Shown in pieces: positions 10,176 through 20,333 of a DNA stretch of 64,000 bases. This stretch comes from Candidatus Acidiferrales bacterium (GTDB lineage Bacteria > Acidobacteriota > Terriglobia > Acidiferrales > UBA7541): positions 248,001 to 312,000 of the forward strand of contig DASYYH010000016.1 in NCBI GenBank assembly GCA_035934015.1. Reading direction: 5' to 3'. The first letter of the stretch is position 1. Every line of letters starts with the position of its first letter. The position numbers were made by a program, and so were the translations under genes. Under the pieces are notes generated by a model. It searched no databases, was not told the origin of the DNA, and was given only the letters and a program-made list of their open reading frames with translations.

Positions 10176-12251
10176 ATGAACACGAGCGGACCTGAGAACA
10201 AACGAACACCACAAACGAAGGAGCAGCGATTTACGAAGCGTGCCGCATACGTGACGATTCTATTTGCCACGGGAATGATTTTCGCTGCACAGGCGCCGGT
10301 CGCGCAGGCGCAAAAACGCCGTATTCAAATTTCCGACATGGCAAAAATCGTGCACCCCGCCGATCCGCAAATTTCGCCGGACGACAAATCGATCGCCGTG
10401 GTCGTGGCGCACTCGAACATGAAGGAAGACCGTACGGACAGCGAAATCATGCTGATCGATATCGCGACAGGTTCGCAGCGCTCGCTGACCTATGGACGCA
10501 AAGGCGCGAGTTCGCCGCGATGGTCGCCGAATGGAGATCGCCTCGCGTTTCTGGCCATGGTCGGCAGTGACAAAGACGCCCAGCCGCAAATTTTCGTTCT
10601 GCGCATGGATGGCGGCGACGCCCAACAGATCACGAACGCTCCCGATGGAGTCGAACAATTTGCGTGGCGGCCGGATGGGACTGCATTTGCGTTTGTGACA
10701 CCGGACCCTGCCGATAAGAAAGCCATTGAGACGCATCACGACGCGTTTCAAGTGGGCGATACGGATTACCTGGAAACGGCGGCAGCAGAATCTTCGCATG
10801 TTTGGTTGATTTCGGCTGCGGGCGGCGAAGCCAAGCGGCTGACTTCCGGCACATGGAGCCTGCCGATTGTCTTTCCGCCGAACCCGCCATCGTCGCCGCT
10901 TTCGTGGTCGCCGGATGGGAAATCCATTGTCATTACGCGACAGGAGACGCCCGAACCAGGCGACGGCGATGAAACAACACTGCAGATTCTCGACGTGGCG
11001 GCAGGGCAAATGCGCAAGCTGACGTCGCACGACAAGTTTGAAAGCACCGGCGTGTATTCGCCGGATGGGTCAAAGATCGCGTATTGGTATGCGCGGGAAG
11101 GGGATCCGAACAACGAAAATGAAATTTATGTCACCTCCAGCGACAGCGGAGATGGCAACGATGCGACGCGAGGAATTGACCGCAATGTGCAGCGCGCGAT
11201 TTGGATGCCAGATGGAAAATCGCTGTTGGTTGGCGGACACGACGGCACAACGACATCGTTGTGGTTGCAACCGCTAAGAGGGCCAGCGCGAAAGCTCGAC
11301 CTCGGTGACATCGAGCCCTCGTGGAGCTTCTGGATTGACGCTATGGTTGGTCCGAAAGGCGATATTGCGTTTACCGGAAATACACCGGGACGACCGACGG
11401 AGCTCTATTACATGACTTCGCCAGGGACCGCGCCGAAACGGTTGACGAACTACAACGCGGAGACGGCAGCGCTCGATTTGGGAAAAGCACAAAGCATCGA
11501 ATGGCAGGCCGATGGCTTTCCTGAGGACGGCGTGCTCACGTATCCTCCGGATTTCGAGCAGAGCAAAAAATATCCGCTCGTGCTGCTGATTCACGGCGGC
11601 CCTCAGGCGAGCTCGACGCTTTCGTTCAGCCTGCTGGCACAGGTGATCGCAGCGGAGGGATATTTCGTGTTCTCACCAAACTACCGAGGCAGCGATAATC
11701 TGGGGAACGCATATCAGCGCGCCATTTACCGCGACGCTGGAGCGGGACCCGGACGCGATGTGATGGCCGGGCTGGCCGAAATCGAAAAAATTGGTTTTAT
11801 TGACACGGACAAAATCGCGGTGACGGGATGGTCGTACGGCGGGTATATGACTTCGTGGATGATCAGCCACTATCACATCTGGAAGGCGGCCGTTTCCGGC
11901 GCGGCGGTCAATGATTTGACGATGGAGGCGACGGTCTCCGACGGGAACCGGACGGATTATTATTCGATGGGCGGGTCGCCGTGGGCGGGCGACAACTGGA
12001 AAATTTACCGCGACGAATCGCCGATCACTTATGCGGCACAAATCAAAACGCCGACGCTGATTCTGTGCGACGTGGGCGATTTTCGCGTGCCCATCGTGCA
12101 ATCGTACGAGATGTATCACGCGCTGAAAGACAATGGAGTGACGACGCAGTTTTGGGCGTATCCGGTCGGCGGGCATTTTCCGGGGGATCCGGTGCGTGCG
12201 GCGGATGTAATGACGCGCTGGGTAGGCTGGGTGAATCAATATTTGAAATAG
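10176..12251 (+). CDS. secreted S9-family prolyl oligopeptidase-type serine peptidase
   Basis: A 691-residue peptidase with an N-terminal signal-like segment (about residues 24-46, ending AQAQ). Next comes a WD40/TolB-like beta-propeller with repeated SPDGK or SPNGD motifs, then an alpha/beta-hydrolase domain. The triad is visible as S553 in GWSYGG, D635 in GDFRVP and H667 in GGHFPG. I start at the ATG at 10176 because the longer open frame runs through the crotonase gene. It cleaves short peptides or acyl-peptides, probably in the periplasm. It lies within the lipid cluster, 25 bases after the crotonase, but has no obvious functional link to it. Confidence 0.88.
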   Translation: MNTSGPENKRTPQTKEQRFTKRAAYVTILFATGMIFAAQAPVAQAQKRRIQISDMAKIVHPADPQISPDDKSIAVVVAHSNMKEDRTDSEIMLIDIATGSQRSLTYGRKGASSPRWSPNGDRLAFLAMVGSDKDAQPQIFVLRMDGGDAQQITNAPDGVEQFAWRPDGTAFAFVTPDPADKKAIETHHDAFQVGDTDYLETAAAESSHVWLISAAGGEAKRLTSGTWSLPIVFPPNPPSSPLSWSPDGKSIVITRQETPEPGDGDETTLQILDVAAGQMRKLTSHDKFESTGVYSPDGSKIAYWYAREGDPNNENEIYVTSSDSGDGNDATRGIDRNVQRAIWMPDGKSLLVGGHDGTTTSLWLQPLRGPARKLDLGDIEPSWSFWIDAMVGPKGDIAFTGNTPGRPTELYYMTSPGTAPKRLTNYNAETAALDLGKAQSIEWQADGFPEDGVLTYPPDFEQSKKYPLVLLIHGGPQASSTLSFSLLAQVIAAEGYFVFSPNYRGSDNLGNAYQRAIYRDAGAGPGRDVMAGLAEIEKIGFIDTDKIAVTGWSYGGYMTSWMISHYHIWKAAVSGAAVNDLTMEATVSDGNRTDYYSMGGSPWAGDNWKIYRDESPITYAAQIKTPTLILCDVGDFRVPIVQSYEMYHALKDNGVTTQFWAYPVGGHFPGDPVRAADVMTRWVGWVNQYLK

Positions 12252-12350
12252 CCCGGACTCGCGGCGCGACACGGAAAATTTGCGGCATAAAATTTGCGAG
12301 AGAACGGGCGCGTGGCGCACGGCAGTGGAATTCACCTAAAATAGAGGACT

Positions 12351-12593
12351 ATGCGATCGCTTCAAGAAGTGACGGACGAAGTCCTGCAACTGGCGGCTGC
12401 GCATTTCAAAGTGCCGCGCGAACAGCTTGCGCCGGACGATGATTTTTTCAAAAAGCTGAATATCAACAGTCTGCAGGCGCTCGACTTGCTGACACACATC
12501 GAGAATCACTTCCACATTGAATTGCCGGACTACGAATTGCAGGGCATCAGCGACTTCCGCACGCTCGCCGCGCGCATCCAAGCGCGCCTCTGA
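12351..12593 (+). CDS. acyl carrier protein
   Basis: An 80-residue free-standing acyl carrier protein. S40 in NINSLQAL is the expected 4'-phosphopantetheine attachment site, and the surrounding helices (DDDFFKKL before, ELPDYELQ after) match the ACP fold. Its stop overlaps the start of the following AMP ligase by one base (TGATG), a strong sign that the ligase loads this carrier. It is distinct from a housekeeping AcpP, which normally has DSLD at the attachment site. Confidence 0.88.
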   Translation: MRSLQEVTDEVLQLAAAHFKVPREQLAPDDDFFKKLNINSLQALDLLTHIENHFHIELPDYELQGISDFRTLAARIQARL

Positions 12594-14302
12594 TGCTCGA
12601 CCTCCATGAATATTCCTCGCTGGGCGCGGCTTTGCGCGCCGCGCTCGAACGCTGGCCGAATGAAATTTGCCTGATCGAAGCGGACCGCGAACGCGAAAAT
12701 TGCCGACTAACGTACCAGCAGTTCAAAGAAGCAGCCTTGCCGCTCGCGCGCGCGATGCAGGATTCCGGATTTGCCGCGGGCGGGCGCGTGTCGATCATTA
12801 TGACGAATCAGTCGAAGTGGCTGATTTCCGCATACGCGATTTTTTATTGCGGCGGCGTGCTCGTGCCGCTCGATTACAAGCTCACGGCGCGGGAGCACTT
12901 GCAACTTTTGGCGCACTCCCAATCCGACGTGCTCGTCACGGAATATTACCTTTGGCGCGCGATTACGCAGGCCGAAGGCTTCACGGATCTGAAGCTGAAG
13001 ACCGTCCTAGTAACGGAAGCTCCGGCGAAAGCGGATTTGCGAGGTGCAAACCGCTGGGAAGAGTTTCACGGCAATGGCGATCCCGTTTTTGTGGAACGGA
13101 AGCGCACGGACTGGGCATCAATCGTTTATTCGTCTGGGACCGGCGGGCAGCCAAAGGGCTGCGTGATGACGCATGAGAATTACCTCGAACAATGCGCGTC
13201 GCTCGCTTCGCTTTTTCCTTTTTGGCCTGGCGTGCGCTATTTGAGCATCCTGCCGACGAATCATGCGATCGATTTCATGATCGGGTTCATCGGACCGTTC
13301 GTCTGCGGTGCAGCAGTGGTGCACTTGCGGACGCTAAGACCGGAATTCATCCGCGAGGCATTCACGCGCTATCGCATCACGTACATCACCGTAGTGCCGA
13401 TGGTGCTGAAAAATCTCGAGCGCGCCATGCGCCAGAAGTTCGAGGAACTCCCTAAATCGCGACGCATCATGCTGGGCTGGCTAATCGCCGTGAATCGCGC
13501 GCTCACTCGCCGACGGCCGCATGTGCACCTGAGCAGATTGCTGCTGGGCGATATTCACAAGGCATTTGGAGGCGAACTGCGTGCGATTTTTGTCGGAGGC
13601 GCGTTCACGGAACCGGCGACGCTGCAATTTTTTTACGACCTGGGAATCCCCGTGGGGAATGGATATGGATTGACAGAGGCGGGAACGGTGATCACGCTGA
13701 ACGACTTCAAACCCTTTCGCGCCGATACCGTCGGGAAGCCGCTGCCGGGCACGGAAGTTCGCATTGTGAGTCCAGGCCCAGACGGAATTGGAGAAGTCGC
13801 CGCGCATGGCAAGACGATCATGTCGCACTACCTCGACGATCGGGAGATGACCGCGGCGACGATTGTGGACGGCTGGCTGATGACAGGCGACCTTGGGAGA
13901 ATGGACGCGATGGGGCATTTGCAGCTTTTCGGGCGCAAGAAAAATATGATCGTCACCGAAGGCGGCAAGAATATATACCCGGAAGATATCGAAAACGCGT
14001 TCGAAGGCCTCCCATTGAAGGAATTTTGCATTTTTGCTGCAAATTACGTGTGGCCGCAACGAACAATGCTTGGTGAGCAATTAGTCTTGGTGCTGCGGCT
14101 CGATGACGCCTCACAATTCACGGACGAATTGCGCACGCAAATCATTGAACGCAACCGGCGATTGCCCGATTTCAAGCGTGTTGGCGGAAGCCTCGTCTGG
14201 ACGCGCGATTTCCCGCGCACGGCATCGCTGAAAATCAAGCGCGAGGCACTGGCCGACGAGATTCGAAATGTGACCGATAGCTCGGCTATGATTTCGGTGT
14301 GA
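12593..14302 (+). CDS. AMP-binding acyl-activating enzyme, probable acyl-ACP ligase
   Basis: A 569-residue adenylate-forming ligase with the P-loop [11 protein letters not shown] near residues 179-189, YGLTEAG near 359, the hinge [10 protein letters not shown] near 425, and a C-terminal lysine in ASLKIKRE near 551. It starts one base inside the stop of the acyl carrier protein gene, so the two are translationally coupled and this ligase most likely charges that carrier. The substrate is probably a fatty or aryl acid. It differs clearly from the first AMP ligase of the cluster and is not a recent duplicate. Confidence 0.87.
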   Translation: MLDLHEYSSLGAALRAALERWPNEICLIEADRERENCRLTYQQFKEAALPLARAMQDSGFAAGGRVSIIMTNQSKWLISAYAIFYCGGVLVPLDYKLTAREHLQLLAHSQSDVLVTEYYLWRAITQAEGFTDLKLKTVLVTEAPAKADLRGANRWEEFHGNGDPVFVERKRTDWASIVYSSGTGGQPKGCVMTHENYLEQCASLASLFPFWPGVRYLSILPTNHAIDFMIGFIGPFVCGAAVVHLRTLRPEFIREAFTRYRITYITVVPMVLKNLERAMRQKFEELPKSRRIMLGWLIAVNRALTRRRPHVHLSRLLLGDIHKAFGGELRAIFVGGAFTEPATLQFFYDLGIPVGNGYGLTEAGTVITLNDFKPFRADTVGKPLPGTEVRIVSPGPDGIGEVAAHGKTIMSHYLDDREMTAATIVDGWLMTGDLGRMDAMGHLQLFGRKKNMIVTEGGKNIYPEDIENAFEGLPLKEFCIFAANYVWPQRTMLGEQLVLVLRLDDASQFTDELRTQIIERNRRLPDFKRVGGSLVWTRDFPRTASLKIKREALADEIRNVTDSSAMISV

Positions 14303-14312
14303 GGGCTCGCGA

Positions 14313-15233
14313 GTGACGAAACGTTTTTTTGCACTGGTGAATCCGGCGGCAGGCGGAGGCAAGTGCGGCAAACTCGCGCCAGCGGCGCTCGCGAAGTTGC
14401 GCGCTTCGGGCATTGAAATTGATGTTGCGGAAACGCACGCGCCGGGTCATGCCACGGAGCTTGTCCGCGAGGCGCAGAAGCTGGGACATCGAAATTTTCT
14501 TTCCGTCGGCGGGGACGGCACGTCCTACGAAATCGTGAACGGAATTTTCCCTTTGTCTCCGGGAGATTCCGGCGAACGGCGGGCGCTGGCGTTCCTGCCG
14601 CTGGGCACGGGCAACTCGTTTTTGCGGGATTTTCTGGATCATCGCGGCGTGGAGAGTGTGGAAAGCGTCGCGCGTGCGATTTTGAGCGGACAGCGCCGCA
14701 CTTGCGACGTGATTCGGCTAAAGCACGCGACGGGGGAAGTTCACTACATCAATTTATTGACGCTCGGATTTGCCGCGGACGCGGCGGAATTCGCAAACCG
14801 GCACCTTAAGGCCTTTGGTTACACCGGCTATGCGCTCAGTATCCTGGCGTGCCTTGCGCGCCTGAATCGCCGCGCGTTTGCTCTGCGCACAGATGGCGCG
14901 ACGGAATTCGACCGCCGGCGCTGCCTCTTTCTTGCATTCAGCAACACGAAATTCACGGGCGGAAACATGATGATCACGCCCAACGCGGACTCTTCCGACG
15001 GGCTGATCGAATACGTCCGCTGGGGGCCGATTGGACGGATCGCCTTGCTGCGCAATCTGCACACGCTATTCGATGGGACGCACATTCATCATCCGCTGGC
15101 GTCGCGCGCCGCAGTGCGGGAGGTGGAATTCGCGCTCGACGAGCCCGTAAGTGTAACAATCGACGGAGAGAGCCTGCGCCTGAAATGCGAGCGGCTGAGT
15201 ATTCTGCCGGGTGCACTGGACGTTGTCATATGA
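14313..15233 (+). CDS. diacylglycerol/sphingosine kinase-family lipid kinase
   Basis: A 306-residue member of the DagK/YegS family. The N-terminus ([14 protein letters not shown]) and the ATP-binding GGDGT near residue 69 are typical, and NGIFPLSPG is followed by LPLGTGNSF. It would phosphorylate a lipid alcohol such as diacylglycerol or a long-chain base. Translation starts at GTG ten bases after the AMP ligase, and its stop overlaps the next acyltransferase gene by four bases. With the acyl reductase upstream, a plausible substrate is an alcohol or ether-type lipid, but that is inference. Confidence 0.85.
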   Translation: MTKRFFALVNPAAGGGKCGKLAPAALAKLRASGIEIDVAETHAPGHATELVREAQKLGHRNFLSVGGDGTSYEIVNGIFPLSPGDSGERRALAFLPLGTGNSFLRDFLDHRGVESVESVARAILSGQRRTCDVIRLKHATGEVHYINLLTLGFAADAAEFANRHLKAFGYTGYALSILACLARLNRRAFALRTDGATEFDRRRCLFLAFSNTKFTGGNMMITPNADSSDGLIEYVRWGPIGRIALLRNLHTLFDGTHIHHPLASRAAVREVEFALDEPVSVTIDGESLRLKCERLSILPGALDVVI

Positions 15234-15985
15234 GATCCGCATACCTCAAAGTGCGCTCGGCGGTGTTATGGGCCGCCAGCGGGGTGCATTTTTTCGTGGT
15301 TTGCACGCTGCTCGTCGCGCTGGGAATGATCGCCGATCCGCGCAAGAACGACCGCCCGCAGCGAATTTTCTTCCGCAACATTTTGCGGCTGGCGGGAGTG
15401 AGATTTGAAGTCCAGCGAGCGCCGGGATTCGACGCGCAGCGCACGAGTCTTTTCGTCTGCAATCATGTGAATATTTTCGATCCGTTTGTGATTTATTCTG
15501 CGATTCCGCAATTCGTGCGCGGGTTCGAGCTGGCCTCGCATTTCAAGGTGCCCGCGTACGGATGGATGATGGGCCGGTTCGGAAATGTCCCCGTACCGGA
15601 TGAAAACGACCGCAGCCGCGCGTCGCTCGAATTGATGACGCGGAAGGCGAGAAATTCGTTGGATTCCGGAATCAGCCTGATTGCGTTTGCAGAAGGCTCG
15701 CGGACGCGTACGGGGCACGTTGGAGCATTCCAGAAGGGTGTCTTTCGGCTGGCGGTCAGCTTTGGCGTGCCGATTGTGCCGATGAGCATCGTAGGATCTT
15801 ACGAATTTCATCGCACCGGCAATTGGATGCTGAATCCGGGGAAAATCACGGTCATCCTGCACGATACGATCGAGACAAAGGGGATGAACAAGACGGACGC
15901 GGAGGGATTGCGAGACCGCGTACATGCCATCGTCTCCGCACCTGTGGAAGAACATATTGCAAGGCTTGCGAAGGACTCGCTGTAG
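15230..15985 (+). CDS. PlsC-type lysophospholipid acyltransferase
   Basis: A 251-residue acyltransferase starting at the ATG that overlaps the lipid kinase stop by four bases; a longer upstream frame runs antiparallel to family expectations and is rejected. The HX4D catalytic pair is H79 and D84 in NHVNIFD, and the substrate-binding EGSRTRTG lies near residue 150. One hydrophobic N-terminal segment (about residues 11-34) would anchor it in the membrane. The expected reaction is transfer of an acyl group to a lysophosphatidate-like lipid. As the last gene of the forward cluster, it fits phospholipid assembly after the kinase step. Confidence 0.88.
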   Translation: MRSAYLKVRSAVLWAASGVHFFVVCTLLVALGMIADPRKNDRPQRIFFRNILRLAGVRFEVQRAPGFDAQRTSLFVCNHVNIFDPFVIYSAIPQFVRGFELASHFKVPAYGWMMGRFGNVPVPDENDRSRASLELMTRKARNSLDSGISLIAFAEGSRTRTGHVGAFQKGVFRLAVSFGVPIVPMSIVGSYEFHRTGNWMLNPGKITVILHDTIETKGMNKTDAEGLRDRVHAIVSAPVEEHIARLAKDSL

Positions 15986-16025
15986 TCATCTTGCGGAATT
16001 CGTTGCGGAAAAAGGAAAATGAAAA

Positions 16026-16667
16026 CTAAAAGGGCTCACGGTGACCGGGGATCATTCGCCCTGCGCGAATTTCCTGTCCGGTATAGATGATTCGATGAAT
16101 CACCGTCAGCGTCGAGAGCGCGGCAATGACCCACAAGACCGGCGCCATGCGGTCAAATACGCCACCGATAATCAGGAGTACGAGACGTTCCGGGCGCTCC
16201 ATAAATCCCACTTTGCAGAGCGGAATCAGCGACTCTGCGCGCGCGCGCGAATAACTGACCATGAAGGAACTGGCCATGGCTACCGCAGCCAGCGCCATAT
16301 AGAACGGTCGATTGATCAGCGTGTAATGAACGACGAGGCCCATGTACAGGCCGAGGTCGGAGTAACGGTCCAGCGTGGAATCCAAAAACGCGCCAAATGC
16401 CGTCACTCGACCGGCGCGGCGCGCGACTTGGCCATCGGCCATGTCGAGAAAGCCCGCAAGAAATAACACAGCCGCCGCGCTGAGAAAATTGCCGTACGCA
16501 AACAAAACCGCCGCCCAAACATTGACGGCCATACCTACCACCGTCAAAACGTTTGGCGTGATTCCAGTGGCGGCGAGACCGCTGACCACGTGGCGAAGAA
16601 GCCATCCCGCGCCGGAACCGATCCAATGTGTAGCGGGCTGCCAAAATGGAGCCTTTGAATCTTTCAT
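16026..16667 (-). CDS. CDP-alcohol phosphatidyltransferase family protein
   Basis: A 213-residue integral membrane enzyme with the full family signature: D75, D78-G79, A82-R83, G92, D96 and D100. About five or six hydrophobic segments are visible. It exchanges CMP of a CDP-activated lipid for an alcohol such as inositol phosphate or glycerol phosphate. It is convergent with the lipid cluster, ending 41 bases from the PlsC gene, and lies 114 bases downstream of the VPS10-like gene on the same strand, with a terminator in between. It could supply a head group to the cluster product; the alcohol is not known. Confidence 0.85.
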   Translation of the reverse strand: MKDSKAPFWQPATHWIGSGAGWLLRHVVSGLAATGITPNVLTVVGMAVNVWAAVLFAYGNFLSAAAVLFLAGFLDMADGQVARRAGRVTAFGAFLDSTLDRYSDLGLYMGLVVHYTLINRPFYMALAAVAMASSFMVSYSRARAESLIPLCKVGFMERPERLVLLIIGGVFDRMAPVLWVIAALSTLTVIHRIIYTGQEIRAGRMIPGHREPF

Positions 16668-16717
16668 CGTGTCAGAAATGAATCATACGACAGCCGTGAC
16701 GCTGCCTCAAGTGAGTG

Positions 16718-16759
16718 AAACAAATGGGCCGCGCAACCACAACAGGATTGCGCGGGCCC
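16718..16759 (-). terminator. rho-independent terminator after the first VPS10-like gene
   Basis: On the minus strand GGGCCCGCGCAA pairs with TTGCGCGGCCC, an 11-bp GC-rich stem with one bulged base and an 11-base loop, followed by ATTTGTTT. It lies directly after the stop codon of the large VPS10-like gene and before the CDP-alcohol phosphatidyltransferase, so the two are probably separate transcripts. Confidence 0.6.
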
Positions 16760-16781
16760 GCGGTTTATTCCACCCTCGGAA

Positions 16782-19700
16782 CTACATCGAGGAATGATTC
16801 GCTCCGCCTCCATGTGGCGCGGTGACGGAGATTGCCGGAATGTTGTCGTTGCGAATGCGCCGGTTGAGATCGGCGAGATCTTTGTCTCTGAGCTGGTGAT
16901 ACGTCGCCATTTGGGCGTCAATCTGCTTGGTCAGAAGATCGAAAACCTCGTGCGTGGAAGGCGTCGGAGCTGTGTCCGCGCTTTCCACTGTTCCGTCAAC
17001 GTCCTCCAACTGATTGATGAGCATGATGGGATAGTTCAGCGGGTCTTCACCGCTCTCCGATTTGGGCTGAATCAACGCGTCTTCGACGTCCGTCAGTTTC
17101 TTGTCGAGTTCCTTCGCTGCGTCGGCGACGGATTTCTCCTTGTCATTACCAGTGAGCCGTTTCTGCAGATCGGCAAGCTGCGTGTGAAGATCACGAATTT
17201 GGTTCACGGCGGCGTTGGCCGCGCTGACATGTTCGCGAATCTGCAGACTGAAATTGAGCTGCTGTTGCAGATCCGCAGTGGACACGTGGACGCGAGGATC
17301 TTCTTCGAGCGTGAGCGGAGCTGTGTAACTCTGACCCGCGACGGTCAGTTTCACCTGATAGTTCCCCGGAACTGCGTATGGTCCGGCTGCCCCACCGCCC
17401 CAGCCCACAATGCCGGGAACCCTTGTTGCCGCCTCGTAGCGCAAATCCCACTCGAAACGGTTCAAGCCTGCCTTTGCCGGAAGGCTCGCGCCGCCGCCCC
17501 CAAAGAAGCCGCCTCTTCTTCTGCCTCCGGCGGCCTCGGACTTGCTCGAATACTTGCGGACGACTTTGCCATCCGAGCCGAGGATTTCGAGCGTGATTGG
17601 ATCTTTTGGCGCGGTCTTCAGCGAATAATCAATCACGGCGCCGAAAGACGGATTCGAGCCTGCGGCCGCTCCACCGGGCAACCGGAAGCCGAAGCCATGG
17701 AAACGATATGCGGTTTCGGGCTTGAAGAGATGCACATTCTCGTTGAGGACATCCGCGTTCATCTGGCGGAGCGGCGTGATGTCGTCGAGCGCCCAAAACG
17801 CACGGCCGTGCGTGGCGAGAATGAGATCGTTTCCGTGAATCGTCATGTCGTGAACGGGCACGGTCGGCAAATCCAACTGAAGCGATTGCCAGTTTGCGCC
17901 GTCGTCAAACGAGACATAAATTCCGGTTTCGGTCCCGGCGAAAAGCAAACCCTTGCGGACGGCATCTTCGCGAATCGCGTGCGTGAAGATGTTTTCGGGA
18001 AGGCCGTTCACGATCTTCGTCCACGTCTTGCCGTAATCGGTAGTCTTGTAGAGATACGGATGGAAATCGTCCCAACGGCTGCGATCTGCGGCCATGTAGG
18101 CGGTCCCGGCCGCGTACGGAGAGGGATCGATAATGTCGATGCGGCTCCAGTCGGGAAGATCCTTGGGCGTCACATCGGCCCACGTTTTCCCGCCGTCGCG
18201 CGTGACGTGAACAAGGCCATCATCACTGCCCGCCCAAATCAGGCCGCGTTCGACCGGCGATTCCGCGATGGCGAAAATCGTGTCGTAGTATTCGACGCTG
18301 GTATTGTCCTGCTCAAGGGGGCCGCCTGACGAAACTTGTTTGGCCTTGTCATTGCGCGTCAGATCCGGGCTGATGACGGTCCAGTGTTGGCCCTGATCCG
18401 TGCTTTTGAAGATGACCTGTGCGCCGTGATAAATCGTGTTGGAGTCGAACGGCGACATGGCAATCGGCGCAGTCCATTGGAAGCGATACTTCGTGTCGAT
18501 GGCGCCGTGACCCATAGGATTGAGAGGCCAAGCGGTGATGTCCTGCTCCTGGCCGTTGGCTTTGTTGAACCGCGTGATCAATCCATCGTAAGAGCCAGCG
18601 TAAACGATATTCGGATTCTTCGGATCCGGAACGACGAAGCCGCTTTCGCCGCCGCCCACGTCGTACCAATCTTTGTCCGTAATGGCGAAGCCGTCGGTGC
18701 GGCTGGCGATGGCGACGGTGGTGTTGTCCTGCTGCGCGCCGTAAATGTAGTAGTTGAATTGATTGTCCGTGGCGACGTGATAGAACTCCGCCGTCGGCTG
18801 ATTATCCTCAGAAGACCACGACTCGCCGCCATCTTCGGAAATCGTCGCGCCGCCGTCGTCGCATTCGATCATTCGGCTTGTGTTCGTGGGATCGATCCAC
18901 AAATCGTGACGATCGCCGTGAGGCGCATCGAGGCTTTTGAACGTCTGGCCGCCGTCGGTTGAGCGATACATTCCCGTATTGAGGATGTAGACCGTGTCCG
19001 TCTGCTTTGGATCAGCAAAAATGTGCATGAAGTACCAGGCCCGCTGCGTATAGTCGTGATTACCGTTGATGAATTGCCACGTTTCGCCGCCGTCGTCGGA
19101 GCGATAGAGGCCACGCTTGTCCGCTTCGATGAGCGCATAGACGCGCTCGCCATTGGCTCCCACGGCGATTCCGATGCGGCCCATCACGCCCGTCGGCAGG
19201 CCATGGCCTTCGAGTTGCTTCCACGTCGACCCGCCGTCGGTCGACTTGTAAATTCCGCTGCCCGGGCCGCCGCTGACAAAACCCCACGGGGTGCGCAACT
19301 CCTGGTACATCGCGGCATAGAGCGTGTGCGGATTCGCGGAGGCGAAAGTGAGATCTACAGCGCCCGTCTTGTCGTCTTTGTAGAGGACTTTTTGCCAGGT
19401 TTTGCCGGCATCAGTGGAGCGAAAGACGCCGCGTTCTTCATTCGGGCCGAACGCGTGGCCAATGGCGGCGACAAAGACAATGTTCGGATTCGTGGGGTCG
19501 ATCAGGATTTTCGCGATGTGACGCGTGTCGTCGAGTCCGATGTGCGTCCACGTTTGTCCGCCGTCAACGGACTTGTACATCCCGTCGCCGTAGGAAATAT
19601 CGCCGCGCAGGCATGGTTCGCCGGTGCCGACATAGATCACGTTGGGATCTTGCGGGTCAACCGCAATGGCGCCGATGGACGAGACAGGCTCGTGCTGGAA

Positions 19701-19970
19701 GAGCGGCTTCCAGGAGATTCCGGCGTCCGTCGTCTTCCAGACGCCACCGGCGACCGAACCAAAATAAAATACGCTCGGATTGCCGATGACTCCGCTGACT
19801 GCTTCTGTGCGGCCGCCACGGAACGGGCCGACCTGGCGCCACGACATTCCAGCAAGCGAATCCTTGGCCAAGGTCTGCGCGACTGTTGGAACAGAAACGG
19901 CAAAACCAGCCATGACCAGAACCGCGACGGAAACGAAGAGGCTTGCTCTTGCTCGTAACATTGCTTGCAT
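16782..19970 (-). CDS. secreted VPS10/BNR-repeat glycosyl-hydrolase-like protein, copy 1
   Basis: A 1,062-residue exported protein. The signal peptide (residues about 1-32, ending TVAQ) is followed by many BNR/Asp-box-type blades with STDGG, TTDAG, SDDGGxTW and related motifs, typical of VPS10/sortilin-like propellers and GH74-like enzymes. A C-terminal part of about 250 residues has an immunoglobulin-like region and a predicted coiled coil. I start at 19970 because AGGAGG lies six bases before that ATG; 29 extra upstream codons are rejected. A homologue of similar length lies at 25.8 kb. No catalytic residues can be assigned, so binding and hydrolysis are both possible. Confidence 0.8.
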   Translation of the reverse strand: MQAMLRARASLFVSVAVLVMAGFAVSVPTVAQTLAKDSLAGMSWRQVGPFRGGRTEAVSGVIGNPSVFYFGSVAGGVWKTTDAGISWKPLFQHEPVSSIGAIAVDPQDPNVIYVGTGEPCLRGDISYGDGMYKSVDGGQTWTHIGLDDTRHIAKILIDPTNPNIVFVAAIGHAFGPNEERGVFRSTDAGKTWQKVLYKDDKTGAVDLTFASANPHTLYAAMYQELRTPWGFVSGGPGSGIYKSTDGGSTWKQLEGHGLPTGVMGRIGIAVGANGERVYALIEADKRGLYRSDDGGETWQFINGNHDYTQRAWYFMHIFADPKQTDTVYILNTGMYRSTDGGQTFKSLDAPHGDRHDLWIDPTNTSRMIECDDGGATISEDGGESWSSEDNQPTAEFYHVATDNQFNYYIYGAQQDNTTVAIASRTDGFAITDKDWYDVGGGESGFVVPDPKNPNIVYAGSYDGLITRFNKANGQEQDITAWPLNPMGHGAIDTKYRFQWTAPIAMSPFDSNTIYHGAQVIFKSTDQGQHWTVISPDLTRNDKAKQVSSGGPLEQDNTSVEYYDTIFAIAESPVERGLIWAGSDDGLVHVTRDGGKTWADVTPKDLPDWSRIDIIDPSPYAAGTAYMAADRSRWDDFHPYLYKTTDYGKTWTKIVNGLPENIFTHAIREDAVRKGLLFAGTETGIYVSFDDGANWQSLQLDLPTVPVHDMTIHGNDLILATHGRAFWALDDITPLRQMNADVLNENVHLFKPETAYRFHGFGFRLPGGAAAGSNPSFGAVIDYSLKTAPKDPITLEILGSDGKVVRKYSSKSEAAGGRRRGGFFGGGGASLPAKAGLNRFEWDLRYEAATRVPGIVGWGGGAAGPYAVPGNYQVKLTVAGQSYTAPLTLEEDPRVHVSTADLQQQLNFSLQIREHVSAANAAVNQIRDLHTQLADLQKRLTGNDKEKSVADAAKELDKKLTDVEDALIQPKSESGEDPLNYPIMLINQLEDVDGTVESADTAPTPSTHEVFDLLTKQIDAQMATYHQLRDKDLADLNRRIRNDNIPAISVTAPHGGGANHSSM

Positions 19971-20333
19971 CCAACTCCTCCTATGCCAGATAAACATCGG
20001 AAAATCGTTCGCCAAAGCGCGAATACTCCGGTTCCGCGCGCTGCAACTCAAATTCAACCAGCGGCAAATCCTAAACGCCAGATCTGCAAACGGTCCGCCG
20101 TCGAAGAGGCGTATGTATATCCCATTCGCGGCAAAAAATGAATACTACAGTTGATCGTATCGGAGCCGACGAGCGCACACCCCGCAGAGCACAGCGCAAT
20201 TGCCCACAGCAAGGTTAGAAGGACGGCGGCAACGGGAGCCGCGTTACAAAAATCGTCGAGCGCCACGCTCAAAATCCGCGATTATAATGTTCTGCTAAGT
20301 TTTCCATCCCAGATTGTTTAGTGGAGAGCAAGC

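Noticed and set aside
2732-12251. Cluster read as an olefin (oleABCD) or polyketide pathway
   Set aside because: There is no OleA-type thiolase or ketosynthase; the only carrier is a single free ACP and the set fits fatty-lipid assembly better.
14849-15229. Longer N-terminal part of the PlsC frame
   Set aside because: It overlaps the lipid kinase gene in another frame; the ATGA overlap at 15230 gives a start in line with family length.
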